From Zingiber officinale (Eukaryota; Streptophyta; Magnoliopsida; Zingiberales; Zingiberaceae), in NCBI RefSeq assembly GCF_018446385.1, contig NC_055989.1, positions 131,529,004 through 131,593,003 on the forward strand: a stretch of DNA of 64,000 bases, read 5' to 3'. The notes beneath the pieces are model-generated. The model ran no database searches and was not told where the DNA came from. It saw nothing but the letters and a program-made list of their open reading frames with translations. Both the position numbers and the translations under genes were made by a program. Positions 34,301-43,701 of the stretch are shown one piece after another. Position 1 is the stretch's first letter, and each line of letters begins with the position of its first letter.

Positions 34301-35334
34301 AAAGCAACAACCATTGAAAATAGGATTGAAAAGAAAAAAAGACGTATTTCTCAATTTCTTCTGTTTTACTTGGAAAGAAGATGAAACGAGGAAAGATTAA
34401 ATCCATTCAATTTCTTGATTTTATTTCTGCCCAAATCAGGTGAAAATGAAGGGAAAGAAATTCCAACAAAGTAAACACAACTGAGTAGAAAGGATGATAT
34501 GATTTTGTTCTTTTCATTCCTCTCACTAAAACTACTACTTATCTTTCCTACTTTCTACCATCCAAGTGAATGAAAAGGCAAAGAAGCTCAATTACCTCTC
34601 TAATAAGAGCTGCACCAGCATTCTCCATGGGATCAGCCAGCTCAATAGCCCGAGCAATTGTTACACCATCATTAACCACTTTAGGATTCCCAAACTCGTC
34701 CAGAACAACATTCCTCCCTTTGTTTTTGGTAAAAAATTGGAGGAAAACGAATAGTTAATTAGGAAGTGTAGGACAGGAGTAAAAGAAAAGCATGTGTGAT
34801 ATTCAATCTTTAGATGACAATAGTTAATTGTTATGATCAAAGCACGAAAAGAGAAGTTATTTGTTCTCTTCTTGACATGGAAAGAGCTGTGCTTGCAGAA
34901 GCTGCAAAACCAACAATCTAATGGTTTCTCAATAGATGACAGCCACACGAAGCCGCCATACCTCTGGGACCCAAGGTGACTCCCACAGCGTCCGCGAGCT
35001 TCTCGACACCGGCCTGCAAGGAAGACCTGGATTCCTGATCGAAAGCGATATCCTTTGCCTTCGCCCGAACAACCATCGGCTTATAGCCGCCGCCACTCGT
35101 CCTCCTCCTCATGCTCCATCGCTGCACCGCCCAAGACGAAACCCAATCACAAAACCAACACCATGCAAATCGAAGCAATACACGAAAATCCCAGATCCTT
35201 CGGGATCAGGTTAAACTGTTCGCTACCGACTTCTATGATCTAACAAGAACATGATCGAGATGGGGAAAGTGTAGCCAGACCTGGCGAGGGGAGGTGACGA
35301 AAGCAGAGACCGAGATCGCGTTAGCCGCCGCCAT
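31346..35334 (-). CDS. CPN60A: chloroplast chaperonin-60 alpha subunit (RuBisCO large-subunit-binding protein alpha)
   Basis: Group I chaperonin subunit that folds plastid proteins, including the RuBisCO large subunit, in mixed alpha/beta 14-mers in the stroma. Coding exons (minus): 35,281-35,334; 34,962-35,121; 34,596-34,717; 34,084-34,291; 33,783-33,928; 33,389-33,695; 32,707-33,158; 31,346-31,633. All introns are GT-AG and phases agree, giving 1,737 nt and 578 residues with TGA at 31,346-31,348. Residues 1 to about 50 are Ser/Arg-rich like a plastid transit peptide. GVTLGPRG (65-72) and GDGTTT (122-127) are the ATP-site motifs. [16 protein letters not shown] and VPGGGATY are family blocks. 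The start follows the first ATG of the spliced frame ([12 protein letters not shown]). The alpha call rests on [13 protein letters not shown] and [13 protein letters not shown]. The reading frame appears intact. Confidence 0.95.
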
Positions 35335-35570
35335 TTAGCTGAAGTAGAGATCGAACTCACGTCTCGTCTTCGCTTGCGATCGCGCCCCCGAGAGATGAGA
35401 GATGAGAGATGAGAGATGAGAGAGAGCAGGAGGGTGGCGGTCTCGACAAGGTACGAGAAGCTTCGCGGCGTTGGCTTTTCAATCCCAAGTAAAAGAAGCA
35501 TCACTGTGGTTTTAGGGTTTGGCGCACGCAAGAGAGATTATGAGAAACTCTGCTAACTTGAGCCGCATGT
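35335..35570 (-). promoter_or_regulatory. CPN60A leader/promoter with telo-box and GA repeats
   Basis: On the minus strand a telo-box, AAACCCTAAA, lies at 35,511-35,520, about 180 bp before the ATG. A run of four GAGATGA units (35,391-35,425) lies between. Telo-boxes near plant transcription starts are associated with highly expressed translation and housekeeping genes. The transcription start itself is not visible. Confidence 0.5.
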
Positions 35571-35851
35571 TGCGCAGCACGTGATTAATAAAATAATCCA
35601 AAAATCTCTGATCTCTATATATTTTTAGGATATAGTGATTTAAACGGGGAGTAATTTTAATTTAAATTGTATCCATTTAATTTTATCAAAATTAGTTTAA
35701 AATAATATAATTTTAATTAAAATTATTCTATAGTGCAATAAAAGATTTTGGGGTAAAAAAAAAAATCAAATCGACCCCTCATTTTTGATTAAAATCAAAT
35801 GGGCACCCCATTTAAAATGAGATGTCCAAAATATGTTTACATCATTTGATT
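35571..35851. other. AT-rich intergenic DNA
   Basis: Between the CPN60A promoter and retroelement E. No frame or repeat end is recognised. Confidence 0.5.
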
Positions 35852-35868
35852 ATCCATGTCGTTTTTAA

Positions 35869-36042
35869 TGAGATGAGATTATCTGTCCCGAAAATGTTGT
35901 CCTCATGTCCCAATGCCGATCGGACGAATTAAATCACATCTCAAGGATACAGTGTACATCATGAAAATGTCATAGTCATCCGATCGACGCTGGGACACAG
36001 GGACACAACATTTTCGGGACAGAGGATCTCATCTCCAAATCT
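35869..36042. mobile_element. MITE-like inverted-repeat element
   Basis: About 55 bp at the left (GAGATGAGAT..CTGTCCCGAAAATGTTGT) is repeated in inverted form at the right (ACAACATTTTCGGGACAG..ATCTCATCTCC). Both arms include GATCGGA/TCCGATC. The flanks CGTTTTTAA (35,860-35,868) and CGTTTCTAA (36,043-36,051) are a 9-bp repeat with one mismatch, as Mutator-type elements make. The intact E LTR at 53,811 has CGTTTCTAA without the insertion. The exact ends are offset by about 8 bp between arms. Confidence 0.65.
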
Positions 36043-36224
36043 CGTTTCTAACAGCATGACAAATAAAATAAAGCATGTAAATAATTCACAGTAATCTCCT
36101 AATATGAACTTGGTCACCGCTTAATGTCGGAAGAGCAATCACGAAACGATATCAAAAATCTCTCCGCAAAGTTCACGAACCAAAACCCTCTGCTGCCCGA
36201 ATGTTCTTCACTTTGCCTACGATC

Positions 36225-38035
36225 TATTAACGATAGAATTCGCACATATATTATTAATGATAGTATATGGTATATATAAATACCATTGCAAGTAAAAATA
36301 GTAGAATACATCAATTAGGAAAATAATAAGTATTTCCTAATAATAATTATTCTCTAATAACTAGGAAACAAATAACTATTTTCTAATAATAATTATTCCC
36401 TAATAACTAAGAAATAAATAACTATTTACTTATAATAATTATTTTCTAAGAATACGCTCTCTCAAGATTGTGTCCCAGAAATAACACAAATCTTGTTACA
36501 AATAGCAAACAGCCAAGGTAAAGAAAGTGACTTGGTAAGTGCATCAACCAACTGATCCTCAGAAGAAATATGAGTAATTCGCAGTTCGGAGACCCAAATT
36601 ATCAATGAAAAGCACAGTAAGCGTGGTAACCGGAAGAAGCAGATATGTCAAAAGTGACTTAATCCATTGGATCTCAGATGTCGCAGAGGCAATGACATAA
36701 TGTTCAGCCTTAGTTGAAGAGCACGCAACCGTGCATTGTTTGGAAGATGAATTAGAAGTATTTGTGAGGGCGAGTGATGTCGTTAGCGGCAACCATTGTA
36801 GAAGACGATCGATGGGTATTCTTTTAGAGCAAAATCCACCAGTGCGATCAACAAAACGACGATTTGTTGAACTTTGCCTTTGATGAAAGAAGACAACAAC
36901 TAGAAGGAGACGAGGTGTTGTTGTTTGAAGGCTGGAATCTGACTTGTTATCGGAATAAGAGCAGTAGAGAGAGAAGGCTGCATATGTTGGAGCAGATGTA
37001 GAAAATCTGCTATTGAACAAAATTTGGAAAAAAAAAAAACTTGCTATTTGGCCTATCAGAAGATGGCTAAAACAATACTCATAAAGGAAAGACCGCTATA
37101 ATGTGACTGCTGCTTAAAAAAAAAACAAACAAACAAAGGAGAGGAGAAAGAGAAGGATAAAATTTGATGTCTTTAAACTTAAGAAAAAAGATAATAATAT
37201 TGCTCTTGCTATGAGAAAAAATAGGAAGAGAAAGAGAAAATAGGAGGAATTAAACCTCACTATTAATGGACTTTTTGAAAGAAGAAAATAAAATTATTAT
37301 ACGGTGGAAAAGAGGAAGTCAGAAAAGAGAATTTTTTTTAGGACAAAAAAAATAAGAAAGGAAAATAGGGGAGAAAGAAGATTCTAAGAAAGTTAAAGAG
37401 ATCACAGAAGCGGTCGGACAGAAAGCTCGAGAAAAGGCGACACCGATGAAGGAGGTGTCACAGGATGGACTTGAACCCGTGAAGGAGAAAGCGAAGGAAG
37501 CAGTGGAGTCGCTAAATTTGTAGGGAAAGGGGGGCTGGTGATACAAGGGCGTCGACGACGGAGGGACAACAAGAACTTTTATTTTGATGGCGATAAGGCT
37601 GATGGTGGGCTACCTTTGGATGACGACGCCTCCTCTGGCCGCAGCAACAGGTGAACAATAGAAAAGATGCGACAGCGACGAGTCCCGTTGGCGTCAGTGG
37701 CAGAGAAAGGAGAAGAAAGCTAGGTTTTTTTTTAAAACCGTGAGAAAAAGGAAACGCAGAAGAGAGGAGAAAAAGAAAGAAATTTTTTTTAAAAAAATTG
37801 TTGTTAAGCTTATCGCTCTGATACCATATTAACGATAGAATTCACACATATATTATTAATGAAAGCATATGATATATATAAATATCATTACAGTGAAAAT
37901 AGGAAAACAACAAGTATTTCTTAATAATAATTATTCTCTAATAACTAGGAAACAAATAACTATTTTCTAATAATAATTATTCCCTACTAAGTAGGAAATA
38001 AATAACTATTTACTTATAATAATTATTTCCTAATT
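36225..38035 (-). mobile_element. copia relic D (1.8 kb) inside the E LTR
   Basis: Two direct repeats (36,225 to about 36,450 and 37,827-38,035) act as LTRs of about 210-225 bp. Both contain repeated AACTATTTTCTAATAATAAT. The primer site GCTCTGATACCA (37,815-37,826; TGGTATCAGAGC on the minus strand) abuts the right one, so the element is minus-oriented. Flanks CGATC and CAATC (36,220-36,224; 38,036-38,040) look like a 5-bp duplication with a CpG-to-CpA change. LTR ends are not canonical TG/CA. Most coding is deleted. Confidence 0.75.
36559..37020 (-). pseudogene. copia RNase H remnant of element D
   Basis: The frame reads VACSSTKAEHYVIASATSEI and QWIKSLLTYLLLPV, then LFIDNLG, the usual Ty1/copia RNase H block (S.S.TEAEY.A...A..E..W...LL.EL). 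The upstream RT is missing. A frame break follows at the LFIDNLG block. Confidence 0.8.
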
Positions 38036-38216
38036 CAATCACCTACTCGATGCCCACCCTTTGATTGCTTGTGGGCGCATAAATTTATAAGAAGAAAGCA
38101 ATTGTTTGTAATCGATGACTTGATGACTCTTAATTGCAATATACGTTGAGGGAGATGAACCAATCATCTTCTCAACATAACGTTGCAAATCTTTTGCAAC
38201 ATAGCGATCTCCAACA

Positions 38217-39225
38217 TCTCTCACTCGTCCAAGTTAATTCATAAATGTTATCTGGTCACATAGACCATGTCAATCACATAGACTACAATATGATCATGTC
38301 ACGAAGGCTAGACCAAAACATTAATTAGTTACAAAGACTAAATAAGTCGCATATACTATATGATGATCAAGTCACGAAGACCAGAGTAAAACAATCAATC
38401 ACAAAGACCAAACAAGAGCATTCTATCCATACTTTAGGGTAAATGGTTTGTGCGACAGCAAGCATATTGAGCAATAATTGCTAAGAAGATTATTACACCT
38501 TACATAACTGCTCTATAGAACGAATCAGAGACATCAATAACTTGCATTTAGCCTAGATTAAATTATTTATATCAATATGAACATCTCTAATCCCGCATTA
38601 TGACTGATGTCAAGAGCATGTTCAACATCTCCAATAGATACAATTATTCACAATTGCATTTCATGTATTGAACAAAAATGTAACCAGTACCAGTGAATAA
38701 ATGTCATAGATGTAAATCAATTTTAATCTTCCTTTTTAGCTTGAATATATTCATTCTAATCAGTCATTTTCCTAGTTATGTTCTATAGACTGAATCATCC
38801 ATAGCTAATAGAAAACATGTTAAAGTAACAGACACTGATCAGAACTTCAAGTATACAGCTAAATGATTACTTAGGATAAGATTTAGATTAATTTATAATC
38901 TCAAGGGTCTCACGGAGTAGAGAAGCAGGACCAATCTTAATATGATGAAGTCAGAAGTGAATAGAGCGAATTCATCTACTCGTATCTAGGTGCCTAAATG
39001 GGTTATGTACGTTAGGATAAATATTTTATTTTACATTATAGATTTTTGGGCATACATACCTGTGGATAAACTTTTGGTTTGTCGATGTATTTTTTAGTCA
39101 TGCTTGTGGATTTATGGATATATATATACTTGTGGATTGATGGATAAATTTCTAGATTGTTATGATATTTGTCATTTTGTGAATCTAATTAATACATTTT
39201 AAGATATATATATATATATATATAT
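38217..39225 (-). mobile_element. element E 3' internal region, left of the MULE
   Basis: Non-coding. Two degenerate copies of a block with GTCACGAAG..GACCA..AAAACA and CAAAGAC(C/T)AAA lie at about 38,296-38,420. It ends in a (TA)n run that abuts the MULE terminus. Confidence 0.55.
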
Positions 39226-39865
39226 GAGAATTTATGTGCTGCGGTGCTTATGCTGCGGCGAAAATGCGGTGTCGTCCACGTCAGCTGCGGTGAAATGAAA
39301 ATGAACGAAAGAAAGCAGTGCGTGATAAAAAAAAAGAAAAAGCAACGCAGGAGGAGAAAACAAAAAAACGCTTGCCACCTCCTCAACCCTAGCGCCGCTC
39401 TCTCCTGTCCCCAAGACCTACTCTCTCCCTCACCGTGCCTCTCGCCCTCGCCGCGCCTCTGAGATCTGCTGCAGCTCTCTCTCACCGCGCCTCTCACCCT
39501 AGCCGCGCCTCTCGCCCTCGCCGCGCCTCTCGCCCTCGCCGCGCCTCTGCAGCTCTCCCTTGTCGTGCCTCTCGCCCTCGTTGCGCCTCTGAGATCTGCT
39601 GTAGCTCTCCCTCGCCGTGCCTCTCGCCCTCGTCGCGCCTCTGAGATCTGCTGCAGCTCTCCCTCGCCGCGCCTCTGAGATCCGCTGCAGCTCTCCCTCT
39701 CCGCGCCTCTCGCCCTTGCTGCGCCTCTGAGATCTGCTGCAACTCTCCCTCGCCGAGCGCTGCTCTCTCCCTCGCGAAGCTCAGCTCTCTCCATCGTCGA
39801 GCTCTGCTCTCTCCATCACTGAGCACTGCGCTCTCCCCTCTCCTGCCGCCGCCGTGAGTCCCCTC
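39226..39865. repeat. MULE left terminal inverted repeat (about 640 bp)
   Basis: The outer part has CACGTCAGCTGCGGTGAAAT. The inner part is a GC-rich minisatellite with units of 15-45 bp (GCGCCTCTCGCCCTCGCC and GAGATCTGCTGCAGCTCTCC). Stop-poor Arg/Ala-rich frames on both strands, up to about 200 codons, are by-products of this repeat and are not counted as genes. Confidence 0.9.
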
Positions 39866-40797
39866 CTGTAGAAGCGCCGAGCTATCCCTCTCTTCGGCGA
39901 CAGGTTCTATTCTGCCGCGAGCCCTAGCAGAAGCGACGACATGTCCTCTCATCTTTTCCTTGAACAAGGTCCATTAATTAGCAGATAAGAAACTCTTTCC
40001 ACATAGTTCTTGACATCCGTATTAACTAACGTTAGCCTCCACTTCAATGGATAGTATCAAACAAGGTTCATTACACACATTACAAGTTTCACCTTCACAA
40101 TCAGTTTCATTAAAATATCATCTCTTACCAAGCATATAGTTTGGAGTACATATAAAGAAACATGAGAAATAAAAATTCAACTCCATGTTCTTCCAAGGAT
40201 TTGGTTCACCATTCTTGACACTTAGCACAATGTCTGAATAATAAATTTTCAAATTTGGTATAGATAGAATCCTTATACTACTCAAGGAAGATTATACATG
40301 TTGGTGCAATTATTCCCTAAGTGGTCGAGTTCGATCAATTAAGTGATACTTGGAGAAATTAAGAAATTAGGATGATCTTTGATACAATCACACACAAGTG
40401 GTCGAGTTCAACTAACTAGTCTTGATGTTTGGTTAAAAATTTAAGACAGACTATATTGTGTGGTTACTAATATGATTTCTCAAGTGTGCATGTGTTGGTT
40501 ACTTGACAAAGTTTTTACAAGTGCAATGAATAATGTTCAAGTAGGTTAAGATAGATGGAACACTTAACAGAATCAGATGGAAATTATATTTGGATTATGT
40601 AATTCTCTATTGTTTGCAATATGTTTGATTCAACATATTTTAACTTTTATATTGAATTAAATAGGTTGGTGTCGTAGCTGGATTTCATTATTCAAATGGT
40701 TAGCCATTTGATTTGATTTTTGCTTCCTATTTGAATTTCAAAATCTGTATTATAAGATTAGCATTTATTTTTGAAATGTTTATTTATTGTAATGTAG
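39866..40797 (+). other. MULE interior upstream of the RNase H1-domain exon
   Basis: No exon is identified. The stretch probably contains promoter, leader and 5' exon(s) of the plus-strand gene, because the next exon begins at a clear splice acceptor (TTATTGTAATGTAG, ending 40,797) and has no ATG of its own. Confidence 0.4.
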
Positions 40798-41184
40798 GGA
40801 AAAACATATGTAGTTTTTGTTGGACGGAATCCCAGTGTTTATGATAGTTGGGAAGAAACTAATACTCAAGTTAACAAATATAGCGGCGCATTGCATAGAT
40901 CATATCTCAGTAAAGAGGAAGCATTAAGAGCTTTTAGTTCATACAAGGAGAGACAACATGGTTTCTTTGCCCCTACTGTCCAAAAATGTTCAAGCTAAAC
41001 TTTGGGTTCAACTTCAACTCCATCCTCAAGTTCTGGTAAAAAAATGAAGCAGACTGAAGAACTAGCGAAGTTGATAAAAAGCCAGCTAGATTTAGCTGAT
41101 GAATATCGTCGTAATACAGCTAAGATCGCCGAGATGTGTGAAGAGATTAAAAAAAAAATTGACTCTGTTAATATTAGTGATTAA
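40798..41184 (+). pseudogene. MULE accessory protein: RNase H1 N-terminal domain plus helix
   Basis: One frame of 129 codons runs from a splice acceptor to TAA at 41,182-41,184 and is broken once by an in-frame TAA (40,996-40,998). Residues 2-52 (KTYVVFVGRNPSVYDSWEET, then the QVNKYSGALHRSYLSKEEAL block) match the ribonuclease H1 N-terminal domain, the fold also found in caulimovirus viroplasmin, which binds RNA/DNA hybrids or dsRNA. No RNase H catalytic domain follows. A Ser-rich linker and a charged helix follow (KQTEELAKLIKSQLDLADEY). The stop is explained by one C-to-T change of CAA. The gene is convergent with the transposase, as in the MuDR layout. A 5' exon with the start codon is not identified. 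A role in transposition is inference. Confidence 0.75.
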
Positions 41185-43700
41185 TCGGTAGACTTCTTTA
41201 TTTAGTTGGATGAATGTATTTTATGGTAGACTTTTTTATTTAATTGGATGAATGAATTTGACAGTAAACTTTTTTATTAGTTGAATCAATGTATTTGACA
41301 AAGTTGAATCAATGTATTTGACAGACTTCTGCATGGTAATTTAACATTTAATCTTGTACAATTAGAGTCCCTCTTGTTGCACGTTTGGAACCCATTACAT
41401 TTGTTGGAAAGACTCAGGTGATCAGTTCTTTCCTACTTCGACATCATTTATCTTGCCTTCTACTTGTAGTTTGTTACTTCTCTTTCTTAGTGTACAGGTA
41501 ATTGGCACTAAAAAGTGATGGGAGTAAGTATGCCGAAAGTAAAAACTACTGGATAATAGTCAATGCACAGATGGTGAATTAGTGAAAGCAGGAATCAGTT
41601 GTTCTTCATTCATAGCCAATGCACAGATGGTGCAATTTAGCAACTCTTGTCCTTTATTGATGAAAAAGATGCAACTGTTGGATTTCTTGTAAGCTCGTTG
41701 AAGTTTTTCACATGTTGTAAGGGCTAGCAAAGTTTCATGGCTCAGACCAAGCACGCAAACCGGCAAAAACTTGGGGCCATGATCTAGTTTTCTTTCTGAA
41801 AAATCAATGGTCTTTTCACTCTTTTTCTTAACAGAGAAAATCAGTAACAAAAATATTTTCTTTCCTTGAACATTAGAGAAACAATTTCTAGCACTGACAC
41901 ACTGCCAGAGATTCAGTTAACATTTTGTAAAACATTCAGAATATGATGAGCCTTTTCGAAGACTAGCATCAAGATTGGTCATTGGCCATTGGCCATTGGC
42001 CATTGACTAACATTTTGTAAAAAGCTTTGATGACTCACCTGACAATAGCTTCACGTTCTAAACATGTTGTTCATTTTTGTCCAATGGCCTGGCAATGCAA
42101 ATGGAGAAGGCAAAATTTGATCTTTACACCTTTACAAACTTAGTCATGTTTGGTGCAATATTACTCGAAATCTATACAACATGTGAGTTTTGAAATCAGT
42201 AATCTTATAACAAAACAAAAGTATCTTTCCATCAATCTTAATTTAGAATTAGTTGTCTTCACTAAACAAATGAAATTTAGCATAAAATAAAAGACTCGTG
42301 TACTAAAAAAGTTACATGTCTTAGGCAAAAACAAGTTCTCTCAACAGGAATCTTAGTTGCCAAACGTCCTTTGGCATTCAACCTTGTAGAATAAGTTGGG
42401 ACATATTCTCATAGTGTTTATAGTACTAACAAACCTTAAGATACCAGACACCAAATTAGTACAGCAAAATGTCTGAACGACTGTAATACAATACATGGCC
42501 TAACTAGGAATAACACATCATCTAGTACGATAACTAAGTGCAGGAGACTAGAGCTATGGAATGCAACATGAATTCTTTGCTACATTAGTAAACTTTGCTT
42601 GTGAAATTTAGCTCCCGTCAGTTGCATCCGGATCAAGTAGCTTTCAACTACATCCAAGGCAAGCTACATTTGCCATCCTTACAGTAACCATTGTCAAGCT
42701 ACATCCATTAGAAAATACTTAGGACTAAATAAGACTAAGCAATTACTAGACATGAATATAGCAATATGCATATGCCGTTAGATAAAACTAGGCCACAATA
42801 AACTCAATGAAAAAGTTCAAAATAATCAATACAAAAAGTCTTTTTGACAAATCCTATTTGTCCAATCATCCATCATTGTGGACTTAGTAAAAATGTGGAT
42901 GTTGCTGACATTTGACACCTTGTTCACTATATATTGATGATCTGGCAGTCCTTAGTTTTCATTGTTTGGGGGAGTCAACTTTCATGGATGTCATCAATAT
43001 CAATTAGCACAGATTTGAAGTGCAATGGAGAACCAGCAAAATTAGGTGATGGTTCTAATTCATTTGATCAAATCAATTACATCATATCGTCTTATTTTTT
43101 TGAAAGAATTACGACCTTTAACTCCTTTTTAAGTGAATTGCTGCCATCTAACATCATCCTGTCTTTTCCTGCTTGTAGAGGATCAAACTCTGAAGCTTTG
43201 TTGTCTAAGTAACAGTTCAATATTCATAATTGTTGTTGTCCAACATGAGTTTTCTGGTTATAGTTACACTGGCAATCAAAACATGAGATTTGGTAGCAGT
43301 ATGTAAAATATGTACATCAAGAAATAATGTAAAAAAAGATAGTATGTAAACCAAGTGGACCATTGGTGTACTAAGCATGGTATGATAGTATGCATAGATA
43401 CTTTGTTAGAAAGACAATTAGGTAAAGACAATTTACTATAATTTAAAGACAATTTATTATCTCAATAAATTACCAACCATAGATAATTACAACATCCTAT
43501 CTCATGTTGTTTGAACCTGCAAAATAAAGACAATTTATTAATTTCATTATCTCAATAAACAATAAACCACTATAATTTAACAAATTAAAACTTTGATAGT
43601 ACCGGTTATAGATCCCAAATCCGGTTCATATGTGTCGTCAAGACTAATATGATTATTATCTTCAATTGATTTGATAATTGGCATATTGTCATATACAATA
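41185..43700. other. MULE interior between the convergent genes
   Basis: AT-rich. A TTGGCCA(T) triplet repeat lies at 41,978-42,005. Open frames at 41,560-41,850 (minus) and 42,934-43,212 (plus) resemble nothing I know and may be chance. It probably holds the 3' ends of both MULE genes. An intron donor-like GTATGTG at about 43,762 (minus) suggests that part of the transposase 3' end lies here. Confidence 0.4.
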
Positions 43701-43701
43701 A

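Larger units (their letters stand above)
35857..38216 (-). mobile_element. element E 3' LTR, enlarged by two insertions
   Basis: The LTR is the pair of 53,808-54,160. It starts TGTCGTTT, ends CTCCAACA, and includes GATGTCGGAAGAGC and the GAACCAAAACCCTCTGC blocks. It is split by a small inverted-repeat element (35,869-36,042) and by copia relic D (36,225-38,035). The 5 bp before it (ATCCA, 35,852-35,856) and after the right LTR (ATCGA, 54,161-54,165) agree except for one base. A purine-rich minus-strand sequence (GAGTGAGAGA) follows at 38,217, as a polypurine tract would. Confidence 0.8.

Noticed and set aside
33403-35243. Plus-strand open frames across the CPN60A exons
   Set aside because: They are antisense shadows of a strongly conserved coding sequence, and none has a recognisable domain.
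39189-39967. Arg/Ala/Glu-rich open frames of 150-200 codons on both strands, and similar ones at 46,653-47,216
   Set aside because: They lie in a GC-rich minisatellite within the MULE arms, are open in several frames at once and have low-complexity composition. No domain is present.
40798-40998. A caulimovirus (viroplasmin) remnant
   Set aside because: The domain is shared by viroplasmin and cellular RNase H1. No other viral gene is near, and the exon sits inside a MULE with a splice acceptor.
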